Shown here: positions 52,961 through 61,375 of the stretch, in pieces
Layout: each line of letters starts with the position of its first letter
Numbering within the stretch: the stretch's first letter is position 1
DNA from: Stenotrophomonas sp. ESTM1D_MKCIP4_1
Lineage (GTDB): Bacteria > Pseudomonadota > Gammaproteobacteria > Xanthomonadales > Xanthomonadaceae
Direction: 5' to 3'
DNA length: 64,000 bases
Assembly: GCF_003086895.1 (NCBI RefSeq)
Contig: NZ_CP026004.1
Location: 3,260,731-3,324,730, forward strand
Made by a program: the position numbers and the translations under genes
The notes under the pieces: generated by a model
Database searches by the model: none
Told to the model about the DNA's origin: nothing
What the model saw: the letters and a program-made list of their open reading frames with translations, nothing else

Positions 52961-53224
52961 TCAGTCCGTCAGCTTGTTCAGGTATGCCGTGTATTCGGTT
53001 GCATCGAACTGCGCGGCACGGAGGTTCATCAGCTCCTCGGCCAGCCAGCGGCGCCTCGCTTGGGCAGCCGCCTCGGTGAACGCCCTGAACTGCGCCAGGG
53101 TGTACCCCTTGATGCAGCCCAGGGCGTGACCGCTTTGGATCAGGAGCTGGATGGCGTCGGCCCAGCCCCACGAATCCGCGTGCGCAGGCCGGCCAGGAGC
53201 GGGCTGATCTGCCGAGTAAAAAAA
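52961..53224 (-). CDS. T extension of the tail chaperone, reached by -1 frameshift
   Basis: Open frame without its own start, beginning at the slippery run T TTT TTT A (53224-53217) inside the G gene. After a -1 shift the ribosome reads YSADQPAPGRPAHADSWGWA, then QFRAFTEAAAQARRRWLAEE, and stops at 52961. The fusion would have 203 residues. It is the equivalent of lambda GT, which holds the tape measure during tail assembly. Position, length and slippery site all agree. Confidence 0.85.
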   Translation of the reverse strand, partial: FFYSADQPAPGRPAHADSWGWADAIQLLIQSGHALGCIKGYTLAQFRAFTEAAAQARRRWLAEELMNLRAAQFDATEYTAYLNKLTD

Positions 53225-53571
53225 TCCCGGTTCACCTCCACCACCTTCAGGACCAGGCCGATGAACTCGGCCGCATCGCCCTTCTCCACGAACTTCACAT
53301 CTCGACCCGCGCAGATTGCAGTCGCGGCGAAAATCGGCCCGGCGTGGTCAGCGATGAGATCCATCACCAGCTCGGGGCTGATTTCGATCTCCAAAGCGAT
53401 ATCTGCCGACCCGGCTGAGCGAAGAGCCGCCACCACCGGACGCAGCTCGCGGACCACCGAAGGGATGAGGCCAACGGCAAGCGGGGAAATCACCAGCACT
53501 TCGCCCTGGTACTGAACCGAGGTGCTGGCGGCTGCCAGCACCTCCATCTCGTCGGCGCGGCCGTCGCTCAC
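53140..53571 (-). CDS. Tail assembly chaperone G
   Basis: 143 residues, equivalent of lambda gpG. Mostly helical with ISPLAVGLIPSVVRELRP and KGDAAEFIGLVLKVVEVNRD. Codons 116-118 read GAT TTT TTT, a site where part of the ribosomes should slip to make the GT fusion. ATG overlaps the tube-gene stop by 3 bases. Its unshifted C-terminus after the site (TRQISPLLAGLRTRIRGAG) is basic. Confidence 0.85.
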   Translation of the reverse strand: MSDGRADEMEVLAAASTSVQYQGEVLVISPLAVGLIPSVVRELRPVVAALRSAGSADIALEIEISPELVMDLIADHAGPIFAATAICAGRDVKFVEKGDAAEFIGLVLKVVEVNRDFFTRQISPLLAGLRTRIRGAGPTPSSS

Positions 53572-54323
53572 GCGATCACCTCCTGCACCACTTCGAAGTA
53601 CCGCGACAGGCCGGCGCCCTTGGTCGAGTCAGTCATCAGGGCACCGGTCACCTCGCCAGCGCCGTGTTCATCGCCGATGGCCGAGAACTGCGCCATCACA
53701 CCACCCGACACGCGGTGCGCCAGGATGCGAACCGCCTTACCGCTCTGCGCCTCGTTGAGGCCCAGGAAGAGCAGCTGGTACTGCTTTGCCGCAGTGACGA
53801 TGGGCTGGAGGACCGACTGCGCGCCGAACGTGTAGGTGACTTTCAGGTTAGCGACTCCATCAACCGGATCCGCGATGGTGCTGTCGGCGGGAATGAACAG
53901 CGCGCCATCCTGAAGGACATAGTCCTTGCCGGCTTCATAGCTGGTGGAACCGCTTGCCGGCTTGACTGTCGTGATGGCCTTCGCGATCCGCAGCAGCGGC
54001 ACCAGGCCTCCCTTGTAACCAACCACGGCCTCATCCGCGGCATTACCGGCGATCACGTTGGTGACGGTGCCGCGCAGCGCACGCGCCAGGTTCTCGGGCG
54101 CGAAGTCGTGGAACGTATAGGACATCTCGACACCGGTCAGCCTGTCGACGCGGTTGCGTTCACCGCCGCCCGGCTGGGTGTGATCCGCCAGGGTGATTGC
54201 ATTGGTCTGGGGGCTGAAATTCAGTGCCGAGCAGTTCCCGACATCAATGAACGGGCCCGGCACGCCGTACTCGCGTGCCAGCACCTTGCCGCTGCCCAGG
54301 TAGCTCTGGTCTTTCATGGTCAT
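53568..54323 (-). CDS. Major tail tube protein (V-like)
   Basis: 251 residues, beta-rich: VLAREYGVPGPFIDVGNCSA, GGGERNRVDRLTGVEMSYTF, KVTYTFGAQSVLQPI. GGAG 8 bases before the ATG. Position before the chaperone pair and the size fit a siphophage tube protein; one copy per sixfold ring in the tail. Confidence 0.82.
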   Translation of the reverse strand: MTMKDQSYLGSGKVLAREYGVPGPFIDVGNCSALNFSPQTNAITLADHTQPGGGERNRVDRLTGVEMSYTFHDFAPENLARALRGTVTNVIAGNAADEAVVGYKGGLVPLLRIAKAITTVKPASGSTSYEAGKDYVLQDGALFIPADSTIADPVDGVANLKVTYTFGAQSVLQPIVTAAKQYQLLFLGLNEAQSGKAVRILAHRVSGGVMAQFSAIGDEHGAGEVTGALMTDSTKGAGLSRYFEVVQEVIA

Positions 54324-54357
54324 GGGTATTTCTCCGGGTAATGCCGCAGGGCGGCCG

Positions 54358-54798
54358 TCAACGAATAGGAATGGTCGAGGTGTAGCGGAGCAGTGCGCCG
54401 ACCCAGTCGGCGCCAGCCGGTGCCCTCATGGGTTCCATCGACTGGTATTGCGGGGCGGTAAAGCCAGCCGGCCACGTGCTGGGCCGGCCATCGAGGCTCC
54501 GTTCGATGTCATCCACCACCTCATCCAGCCGGGCCTCTGCGGCGCTGTGGGCGACCCGCTTCACCAGGACACCGATGGTGGTCAGTCGGTGCGTTCGGGC
54601 CGTTGCCGGCTCCGGCGAGCGCTCCTGACGCTCGATGTAGACGGCCAAGCCATCGTCCACATCCTCCGGATCAAGCTGACCTGGTTCGAGCGTCACGACC
54701 AGGCCGGCATCGGTCCAGTAGTCGGCGGCCTTCAATGCCTGTTCCAGGTTCCCGGCGAATGCTTCGAGAAGCCTGCGGCGCGGCGTCGGGCTAGGCAT
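54358..54798 (-). CDS. Tail terminator-like protein (U-like)
   Basis: 146 residues starting MPSPTPRRRLLEAFAGNLEQ. The pattern of an alpha-beta fold with TTIGVLVKRVAHSAAEARLD and DIERSLDGRPSTWPAG, and the place just before the tube gene, fit lambda gpU, which caps the finished tail. It overlaps the preceding gene by 8 bases. Confidence 0.7.
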   Translation of the reverse strand: MPSPTPRRRLLEAFAGNLEQALKAADYWTDAGLVVTLEPGQLDPEDVDDGLAVYIERQERSPEPATARTHRLTTIGVLVKRVAHSAAEARLDEVVDDIERSLDGRPSTWPAGFTAPQYQSMEPMRAPAGADWVGALLRYTSTIPIR

Positions 54799-55117
54799 TG
54801 GACACCGCCCAGCGGACCCGCGATCCGTCATCAGAGAGCTTGTCCTTCAGCCTGAAGCGATCACCGTCCACCTCGACCACGCCATCGCGCTCTCCAACCA
54901 CTTCCGCACGGAACAGGCTGATCACAACGTCACTGGCTGCCACCGGCATCAGGTCATCGCCGAAGGCCTGCGTGCCACGGTCGACCATCACGGAACAAGG
55001 GACGCCAGCACCGCCCCCACGGGGCATGTAGACAGCATCAACGTCGGCGATTCCAGCGGCACCGAACGCTGCCACCGCCTGACGATCAAAGTCAGCCAGG
55101 AATGCTTTCTGGCTCAT
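54791..55117 (-). CDS. Head-tail joining-like protein
   Basis: 108 residues: MSQKAFLADFDRQAVAAFGA and a beta-rich end (VVEVDGDRFRLKDKLSDDGS). Size and fold pattern suit the lambda FII/HK97 gp10 type of stopper protein. It overlaps the Z-like gene by 4 bases. Family assignment is by position and pattern. Confidence 0.6.
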   Translation of the reverse strand: MSQKAFLADFDRQAVAAFGAAGIADVDAVYMPRGGGAGVPCSVMVDRGTQAFGDDLMPVAASDVVISLFRAEVVGERDGVVEVDGDRFRLKDKLSDDGSRVRWAVSNA

Positions 55118-55884
55118 GAGCGCCCCCTGTACTTGGAGGTTTCCAGGGCCTTGGACAGTTCGCGGTTGAAGTGGAACGGCATCAGCTTGTCCCACGCCCG
55201 CTGCGCCAGGCCGAAGATGTTGTAACGGGGCGTGTAGTTGGCAGCTCGCGTGAAGATGAACACGCTGCGGACCGCTGAGCCCCACGCGGTCGCAATGCGC
55301 TCGTAGATGCCGGGCCGGAGCTTCCCACGCTGCACCTGCAGCGCGAAGTACTCGCCGCCGCGCCTGCGCTTGGATCGCCGCCGGGCCTTGCTGGTATCTG
55401 TCTGATTCTGCAGCGCGTCCTGGCGAGCGCCCAGCTGGGAGAGGATCTGGCTCACCTGCCGTGGGCGCACGTTGCCAAACTGGTCCAGATCCGCGCCATC
55501 ACCGGCCACCGCAAACATGCCCGGGGGCATGGCGCCGCGCTGCTGCAGCAGAACCTCGAATCCCTTCTTTCGGCGCGTACCGCCATCCACCTGCGGCAGC
55601 AGGTACTTGGCAGGCGGCGTTCCGTTGCTGGCCTCATCTCGCAGATAGACCTCAGCGAAGAGCTTGGACTTCGTGGCCTTGCGGTACTGCGCGGCGCGTT
55701 GCGTCATGCGCGTAGGCCGGTCGAACACCCGTCCAGCCGTTGCCTCCCACTGCTGCCGGATGTCGAATGCCGTAGCGTTGCAGGCTTGCATCACAGCGAA
55801 CGCCAGATTCTGCCGCTCAAGCTCGCGGAACTGGCGCCCCAGCATGTTGTCAGCGTCAACGGCAATCCTGATCTGGCTCATCAT
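55114..55884 (-). CDS. Minor tail protein Z-like
   Basis: 256 residues, strongly basic (SKARRRSKRRRGGEYF in the middle). It starts MSQIRIAVDADNMLGRQFRE and has RQQWEATAGRVFDRPTRMTQ, the pattern of the gpZ family that joins the tail to the head. Two ATGs are adjacent (55884 and 55881), both overlapping the Rz stop. Confidence 0.72.
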   Translation of the reverse strand: MMSQIRIAVDADNMLGRQFRELERQNLAFAVMQACNATAFDIRQQWEATAGRVFDRPTRMTQRAAQYRKATKSKLFAEVYLRDEASNGTPPAKYLLPQVDGGTRRKKGFEVLLQQRGAMPPGMFAVAGDGADLDQFGNVRPRQVSQILSQLGARQDALQNQTDTSKARRRSKRRRGGEYFALQVQRGKLRPGIYERIATAWGSAVRSVFIFTRAANYTPRYNIFGLAQRAWDKLMPFHFNRELSKALETSKYRGRS

Positions 55885-56372
55885 TCGACCCCCGCGCTAC
55901 ACAGTCGCGCATAGGCCTGCAGCCCCCTCACCTGGGCGTCGCACTGGGCGGCGGCCCCAACAGCTCGGCCGACACTTTCAATTCGGTCGTCGGCTCGACC
56001 ATCAGGCTGGCTGGCGGCATCGGCGGCCGCGGACAGCTCTGCGGTGGCGAGGGACGCTTGCCAACGCTGGTGCAGGCGCTGGTTGCCAGCGCGAAGATCA
56101 GCAACAAGGCGATCAGATGCCGTCTGTGCATCGTTCTTTTCCTTTTCGTACTGGGAGGCCAGGGCGTTCGCGGCGGCGGCGCTGCTGCGCTCTGCCTTCA
56201 GGGTTTCTGCTGTGGAATTGGCTTCAGCGCGGGCAGCGTCACGCTCAGCTTCCATAACGTCACGGCTCGACGCGGCCTGGTCGGCCGCACGGTGCGCGAT
56301 GGAGACCGAGCCGCGCTGCCAGACGACGACGGCCAGCAGCAGGAGGATGGCAACGATGAGGGCGCGGATCAT
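55881..56372 (-). CDS. Rz, inner-membrane spanin subunit
   Basis: 163 residues: one N-terminal membrane segment (ALIVAILLLLAVVVW) followed by a long coiled-coil in the periplasm (SRDVMEAERDAARAEANSTA). It joins with Rz1 to fuse inner and outer membranes in the last step of lysis. It overlaps the holin-like gene by 4 bases. Confidence 0.88.
   Translation of the reverse strand: MIRALIVAILLLLAVVVWQRGSVSIAHRAADQAASSRDVMEAERDAARAEANSTAETLKAERSSAAAANALASQYEKEKNDAQTASDRLVADLRAGNQRLHQRWQASLATAELSAAADAASQPDGRADDRIESVGRAVGAAAQCDAQVRGLQAYARLCSAGVE
55928..56131 (-). CDS. Rz1, outer-membrane spanin lipoprotein
   Basis: 67-residue lipoprotein coded wholly inside Rz in another frame, the classic embedded arrangement. 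Signal LIALLLIFALATSAC with the lipid-modified Cys20, then a proline-rich mature chain (KRPSPPQSCPRPPMPP). Confidence 0.88.
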   Translation of the reverse strand: MHRRHLIALLLIFALATSACTSVGKRPSPPQSCPRPPMPPASLMVEPTTELKVSAELLGPPPSATPR

Positions 56373-56710
56373 GTGGATTCCACCGGGTCTTCGGGGGGGA
56401 TGACCGCACCAACACCGCGCATCGCCGCCTCCAGCGACATGATCCGCAAACGCAGCCGATGGGCCTGCTCCTGCGCGGTCATGCGCAGCTTGATCTCTTC
56501 AGTGAGTTTCAGAGTCGTCTGGGCCTGCGACTCTTCCAGTGACTTCACGCGCTGGATGAGCCCATTGAGCAGATCGACATTGGCATCGGTCTCGGTGCGA
56601 TCCTTACGTCGCGCCAGCAACGCCGTCCACGCCTCGCGAAACAGCCAGAGCGCGACGACGCTTCCAGCCGCCCACCAGGGTGCCGTTGCGGTAACGCCGC
56701 CACCGACCAT
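56369..56710 (-). CDS. Holin-like membrane protein
   Basis: 113 residues with one membrane segment (WWAAGSVVALWLFREAWTAL) and a coiled C-terminal part (IQRVKSLEESQAQTTLKLTE). Position between endolysin and Rz suggests a holin or spanin helper; its single span differs from the common two- or three-span holins. It overlaps both neighbours by a few bases. Confidence 0.65.
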   Translation of the reverse strand: MVGGGVTATAPWWAAGSVVALWLFREAWTALLARRKDRTETDANVDLLNGLIQRVKSLEESQAQTTLKLTEEIKLRMTAQEQAHRLRLRIMSLEAAMRGVGAVIPPEDPVEST

Positions 56711-57141
56711 CAGCGCAGCGCCTCAGCAACTCCGGCGTCGACCACGTCGGGCCGCCAGTACATGCCACCGTTCTCATGCTTGGCGATAGCGGTAGCCAGA
56801 CGGCTCAGGGTGACCGCGTTGTCCAGGCGGATGACTTCCGAGGGCGCAACGCCCACCGCCGCGGCAACCTGCTGAACGTAAGCACCGGTGTTGTTCTCCA
56901 CCGGCGGGGCCCAGCGCCCGATGATCTCCTTCACCGTGCGCAGGCCGTGCTTGCGCTGGTAGGTGAGCAGGGTTTTCGCCAGGGCGCGGAACCCGGCCTG
57001 CGGCGTCAGGAACACGCAGAAGCGCTGCTCGCGCGCGATAGCCGCAGCGGACCGATCTTCACCCTGCCACGGCGTACCAGTGCGGTCGATGTTTCCAGGA
57101 TTGTTGTTGCGTACGCCGCGCGGCGTGCTGGTGGTGCCCAT
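56710..57141 (-). CDS. Endolysin, structural protein P5-like muramidase/transglycosylase
   Basis: 143 residues starting MGTTSTPRGVRNNNPGNIDR; RGVRNNNPGN is the signature of the P5-like lytic enzymes. GFRALAKTLLTYQRKHGLRT and APPVENNTGAYVQQVA follow. It should cut the glycan strands of the cell wall. GGGGG lies 5 bases before the ATG at 57141; earlier in-frame codons run through the hairpin upstream and are rejected. No signal peptide, so it depends on a holin. Confidence 0.85.
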   Translation of the reverse strand: MGTTSTPRGVRNNNPGNIDRTGTPWQGEDRSAAAIAREQRFCVFLTPQAGFRALAKTLLTYQRKHGLRTVKEIIGRWAPPVENNTGAYVQQVAAAVGVAPSEVIRLDNAVTLSRLATAIAKHENGGMYWRPDVVDAGVAEALR

Positions 57142-57169
57142 GCGATCCCCCGTTGTCGCTGTGGAAGAA

Positions 57170-57212
57170 CCGGCACCGCTCACGCCACCCGGGCGTATGT
57201 GAGCGGTGCCGG
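57170..57212 (-). terminator. Hairpin between head and lysis genes
   Basis: Perfect 14-bp arms CCGGCACCGCTCAC and GTGAGCGGTGCCGG around a 15-base loop. It lies between the DUF2190 gene and the endolysin gene and has no T run; it may reduce, not block, read-through into the lysis cassette. Confidence 0.6.
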
Positions 57213-57220
57213 CCTGTTGG

Positions 57221-57586
57221 TTACGCCTTGGAGGCGTTGCCCGGCGTGAGACGCACCTCAGCGGTGGCCTGCCCGGCAGTCCCTGCAGCCCAGGCGAACG
57301 CCGCGCCAGTGACATCGCCGGCCGCAGCGGCCGCGGCACTCCCGTCGAACGCGTTGGCGCTGGCGTCCCACAGCAGCTTCTCGCCCTGCTCAAAGGTCGC
57401 AGCCGGCACCTTGGGCACGGTAAAGACGCCACCCAGCGCCACGCTGCCAGTCGCGTCCGAGGCAATCGCCACCAGAGCGACACCCAGCTGGTGGCCGATG
57501 ACCACCACCTGGCCGGAAGCCACGGCCTGCCCGCTGTTGTTGGTCCAAGGGATCACGTCCCCATCGGAAACGAAGTTCTTTGCCAT
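57221..57586 (-). CDS. DUF2190 capsid decoration-like protein
   Basis: 121 residues, beta-rich and small-residue-rich: VIPWTNNSGQAVASGQVVVI, TGSVALGGVFTVPK, EKLLWDASANAF. DUF2190 proteins decorate or stabilise capsids and follow the capsid gene, as here. Confidence 0.85.
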   Translation of the reverse strand: MAKNFVSDGDVIPWTNNSGQAVASGQVVVIGHQLGVALVAIASDATGSVALGGVFTVPKVPAATFEQGEKLLWDASANAFDGSAAAAAAGDVTGAAFAWAAGTAGQATAEVRLTPGNASKA

Positions 57587-57606
57587 GTCGTTGTGCTCCA
57601 GAAGGG

Positions 57607-59589
57607 TTAGCCGCAGCGCTGCGCGCCGCGGTAGTCGAGGGCGGCCAGGCCGAAGTCCAGGCGAGCCTTCCAGCGCACGCCGTCCACGGTGAAGCCTTCT
57701 TCGTAGTCGAGGAACGGCTCAGTGACACCGTCCAGGAAGGCCACCTCGATCACCGGGCACTCGGCGGGATCGGCGAACAGGTACCACTTGTCATCCTTGA
57801 TCCGTGCGGTGTCCACGATGTCGCGGAACAGGCCCTGCACTGCGTTGGGGCGCTGCAGCTTCCCTTCCGCGTCCGGGTCGTACTCGGCCTTGTTGGTCAC
57901 GCGTGCGGCGCTGCCGTACTTGGTCGGGCCCAGCCACAGAGCCGGAGTCAGATCCAGCACCTCATTGCCGCCCACATCCTTCTGGCCAGCCAGCTTCACG
58001 CGCAGCGCATCCACCGATTCCACGCCCGGCAGCGCCGCAGCCAGGAGGTTGCCGTGATCGGCATGGAACAAAGCCTTGCCGGACTGCAGCTTGGGGTTGC
58101 TGGCCAGGAACGCGTAGGCGTCCGCCTCGATGGTGCGCTTGGCCGCGCGGCCGAAGGCCGTTGCCAGTCCGATGAACGCACCCAGGTCATCGTTGATGAT
58201 GGCCTGGCGGGTCAGGTTGATGATGTTGCCCTTGGTGCCGGCAGTAATCGTGGCCTTCTCGCCATCCGGAATCGTCTTGTTCTTGAACTCACCGGCCTCG
58301 GTCAGGGCATCCAGGTTGCCGAGGCTGCCCACGCGGTAGCGAGAATGCTCGCGGAAGTCGCTGACGGTGCCGGTGGCGCACCAGCGTGACCAGGTGTCCG
58401 GGGCCACCGCGTAGGCCGACTGGAGCGCCTTGTGCATGGTCGCTTCCAGCAGGATCGGGAAATCGCTGCCGGTCTGGGTGAAGGCGCGCCCCACCAGCTC
58501 CAGCTTCGACATGCCATCGGTACGCACGCCACTGCGTTCCAGACTGCGTCGGGCGAGGTCCATCAGCGTCAGTCCGCGCACCGGGTTGTCCCCGGTCAGA
58601 ACGAACGCACGCTTGGTGGTCGGATCGATGACCTGCGCGCGCGACAGCAGCGCGTCAGTGACCGCAGCGCGCTGCAGCTCGCTTTCATCCTGGGTAACGC
58701 TGATGCGGTTGATGTTGCCGCCGGCAGCGTTGTCCGCACGCACCAGGCTGTCCAGGATGATGCCGCGCACGTGATCGAGGCTGTGACCAGCCCTGATCCA
58801 GCCTGCGGCGTGCTCACTCTGGCCGTGGCGCTGGGCAAGTTCGACGATGTCCGCCGCGCGGGTGTCGGCATGGGGCGGCTGAGCCGGCACTGCAGGCGCT
58901 GCTGCGGGCGGGGTGGAGGTGCTGGGGGTGGGCTCCTGCTGCACCACCGGATCGGCGGCACGGGCGGTGGGCTGGGGCATAACGGTCTCCTGCGACGATG
59001 CGCTGCGAGTGAACACGCAGGGGGTTCCCTGCGCGGGTTGGTTGTTGCGGGTGGTTGCGCCTTGGTCGGCGGGCACGGTAACGAAGCTGATTTCGGTCGG
59101 CGTCCACTCAACTGCGCGGTACACGGGAAGGTCGCCGGGGTTCACCGCGCGCTCGACTTCATAGCGCTGGACGCTGTAGCCGACCGAAATATTGCGGATG
59201 ATCCCGGCCTTGATGTCAGCGACGACCCCCGCCAACTCTTCGCGCTCGGAGAGGCGGATGACGGCGTGGCCCTTGCCATCGGCGAGCCAGGCGCGCTCGA
59301 CCACGCCCATCTGCGACTTCAGGGTCCAGGTGCCGTGGCTATCCAGGACAGGCGCCGCGCCCGACTCCAGCCGCGACATGTTCACGGACGCATCGTCAAC
59401 GACCAGTTCTTCCCAATAGGCCGTGTCGTTCCACCAGTCGTAGCGACGGACGCGCGCGCCTTCGGTCCACACCAACTCGACTGTGCGCGCCTCTTTGTTG
59501 AAACTGGTGGGCAGCAGTCGCGCTTCGCGGAGCTGTTGCGGCATCAGCCGGGTTCCCTCGATGGCCGAAGGCTGGGTTGCCTGGGGCAT
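57607..59589 (-). CDS. Prohead protease - major capsid fusion protein
   Basis: 660 residues. Residues 1-190 form an HK97-type serine protease with H85 (PVLDSHGTW) and S135 (IRNISVGYS). A Pro/Thr/Ala-rich linker (about 210-250; TPSTSTPPAAAPAVPAQPPH) follows, then the capsid domain to the end (NIINLTRQAIINDDLGAF, GKALFHADHGNLLAAAL). The protease should cut itself off during head maturation. Two bases separate it from the portal gene. Confidence 0.85.
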   Translation of the reverse strand: MPQATQPSAIEGTRLMPQQLREARLLPTSFNKEARTVELVWTEGARVRRYDWWNDTAYWEELVVDDASVNMSRLESGAAPVLDSHGTWTLKSQMGVVERAWLADGKGHAVIRLSEREELAGVVADIKAGIIRNISVGYSVQRYEVERAVNPGDLPVYRAVEWTPTEISFVTVPADQGATTRNNQPAQGTPCVFTRSASSQETVMPQPTARAADPVVQQEPTPSTSTPPAAAPAVPAQPPHADTRAADIVELAQRHGQSEHAAGWIRAGHSLDHVRGIILDSLVRADNAAGGNINRISVTQDESELQRAAVTDALLSRAQVIDPTTKRAFVLTGDNPVRGLTLMDLARRSLERSGVRTDGMSKLELVGRAFTQTGSDFPILLEATMHKALQSAYAVAPDTWSRWCATGTVSDFREHSRYRVGSLGNLDALTEAGEFKNKTIPDGEKATITAGTKGNIINLTRQAIINDDLGAFIGLATAFGRAAKRTIEADAYAFLASNPKLQSGKALFHADHGNLLAAALPGVESVDALRVKLAGQKDVGGNEVLDLTPALWLGPTKYGSAARVTNKAEYDPDAEGKLQRPNAVQGLFRDIVDTARIKDDKWYLFADPAECPVIEVAFLDGVTEPFLDYEEGFTVDGVRWKARLDFGLAALDYRGAQRCG

Positions 59590-59591
59590 GG

Positions 59592-61082
59592 CTATTCCTC
59601 GTTGGGTGAAGGGGCTGCGGCCGGCATTGACCTGGCAGCACTGGATTGCAGGAAACTCATGAGCTTGAGCGCTCCGGTCTGCTCCATGCGGGCGTAGTCC
59701 TTGCCCATCTCGGCAAAGACCGCATCGGCGTCATACCCACGTCGCCGCAGGGATTCGCTCGGCGACAGCAGCCCGGCGCTCATGCCTGCAATCTCCGAGT
59801 CGATGTCCTGCTTGGGGTTGACGTAGTCCCAGCGCGGAGTGCTCCAGTCAGCAGAGCTCCCGGGGTTGCGCACTTCGCCACCCAACGCCGCAGCCTCATC
59901 GAACCAACGCCAGATGGGCTTGCACATCTGCGGGATCAGAACCAGCCACTGAACCTGCTCAGTGTCACGACGGAACTCCATCTGGCGTATGCGTGCGCTG
60001 GAGAAGTTGACCTCGCGCATGTCGCCCGTTGCAGACTCGTAAGGAACCCCAATGCCCGCAGTGATGATGTGCGCGTTGTACTTGCAGTACTCCACATAGC
60101 CGCCAGCGGGCTTCGGCTCAATGGTCTGGAAGCCGGTAGCACCGGACACATGCGTGATACCGCCACTGGGCAGCGGCCCGAGGTCAGTCATCGACTCCCG
60201 GTCCCCACTCAGCTGGGAAGGACCGTCGTCATCGCTGTTCGACATGGCCTCTGGATCGCCACTGACAATGACGCCCAGGCGGGCCTCAAGATTCTTGCGC
60301 GCCAGTTCGGCGTCCTCGTACAGCATCAGGTCGCGCACGCGCGCAATGACCGGCGCGAACCGGCTGATGCCACGCCCCTGACCAGGGCGAACGGGATTGA
60401 ACAGATGGATGATGTCGGCTGCGGGAACTGCCGCGCTGGTCAGACGAACGGAGCCACGTACCGCCTCACCCGGGTGAGCAGCAAACAACCAATACGCCTT
60501 GACACGGCCGAGCACGTCATACTCGATGCCGTTGATGATCTGGCCACCGCCACGCAGCGAGCCATTCTTGCTGCCGTCAAGCCAGTCGATCTCCAGAACC
60601 TGCAGCTGCAGCGGAACCGCCAGGCCATCCGACATGCGACGCGTGCGACGACGAATAAGGACTTCACCGTCCTGCTCCATCGCCCGATATGCCGTTGCCA
60701 TCAGCCCGTAGATATCTGACTTGCCGTCAGCATCAGCGACATCCGCCCAGCGCGACCACAGCTTGTCCAGGCGCGCAGCGTCTGGACCCTCAGCCTTCGG
60801 AGTGATGCCCGTGCCGATGGTCGCGCTCACCAGCACCTGCAGCGACCGTGCACAGTAAGGGACGTTCTGCACCAGCGAACGAGCGCGATTGCGAAGCTCG
60901 CGCGCATCGGCCATGTGATCGGTGTTGGCACTGGCACCGGCGCGGCGGACCCGCCAGCCGTCACCACGTGAAGCACCTTCGTAGGCTCTGGCCGCATCCA
61001 GCATCACGCGCGCCCGATGCCGGTGCAGCGCATACCCGGGGGCGACTGCAGCGATGGCACGATCAAGCAAGGAAGTCCCCAC
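59592..61082 (-). CDS. Phage portal protein (lambda B-like)
   Basis: 496 residues forming the 12-fold ring through which DNA enters the capsid. Typical patterns: RARSLVQNVPYCARSLQVLV, WSRWADVADADGKSDIYGLM, EQDGEVLIRRRTRR, IGVPYESATGDMREVNFSSA. The C-terminus is not fused to a protease as in some lambda-like phages. Confidence 0.9.
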   Translation of the reverse strand: MGTSLLDRAIAAVAPGYALHRHRARVMLDAARAYEGASRGDGWRVRRAGASANTDHMADARELRNRARSLVQNVPYCARSLQVLVSATIGTGITPKAEGPDAARLDKLWSRWADVADADGKSDIYGLMATAYRAMEQDGEVLIRRRTRRMSDGLAVPLQLQVLEIDWLDGSKNGSLRGGGQIINGIEYDVLGRVKAYWLFAAHPGEAVRGSVRLTSAAVPAADIIHLFNPVRPGQGRGISRFAPVIARVRDLMLYEDAELARKNLEARLGVIVSGDPEAMSNSDDDGPSQLSGDRESMTDLGPLPSGGITHVSGATGFQTIEPKPAGGYVEYCKYNAHIITAGIGVPYESATGDMREVNFSSARIRQMEFRRDTEQVQWLVLIPQMCKPIWRWFDEAAALGGEVRNPGSSADWSTPRWDYVNPKQDIDSEIAGMSAGLLSPSESLRRRGYDADAVFAEMGKDYARMEQTGALKLMSFLQSSAARSMPAAAPSPNEE

Positions 61083-61083
61083 G

Positions 61084-61296
61084 TCAGAAGCCCCTCAACG
61101 TGGTGAACCGATAGCGGCGCGTGGCCGGCTTCCGCGCAGGTGCAGCAGCGGCAAGCTCAGACTCCATACGATCCAGCGCCGTCAGCATTGCCTCGACGGA
61201 CTGGTACGTGACCTGCCTGTCCCCGTGGCGCACCGAAAGCTGTCCGCTGGCGATGGCCACCTTGAGGCGCTTCACATCGTCTTGGGTCCAGCTCAT
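61084..61296 (-). CDS. gpW-like head-tail connector
   Basis: 70 residues: MSWTQDDVKRLKVAIASGQL, then a YQS-type strand region (VTYQSVEAMLTALDRMESEL). It fits gpW, which is needed for the tail to join the filled head. It ends one base before the portal gene. Confidence 0.8.
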   Translation of the reverse strand: MSWTQDDVKRLKVAIASGQLSVRHGDRQVTYQSVEAMLTALDRMESELAAAAPARKPATRRYRFTTLRGF

Positions 61297-61375
61297 TGAA
61301 GGGGCATCCGCGTTTCCATGGATGCCAGTTTCCGTACCAAGTGCGGGTGAGTCTCGGGGAACTCACCCGCACCCT

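Noticed and set aside
52767..53171. 134-codon minus-strand frame between tape measure and chaperone
   Set aside because: It is in a different frame from the GT extension and gives a composition unlike a protein; the slippery site explains the coding here.
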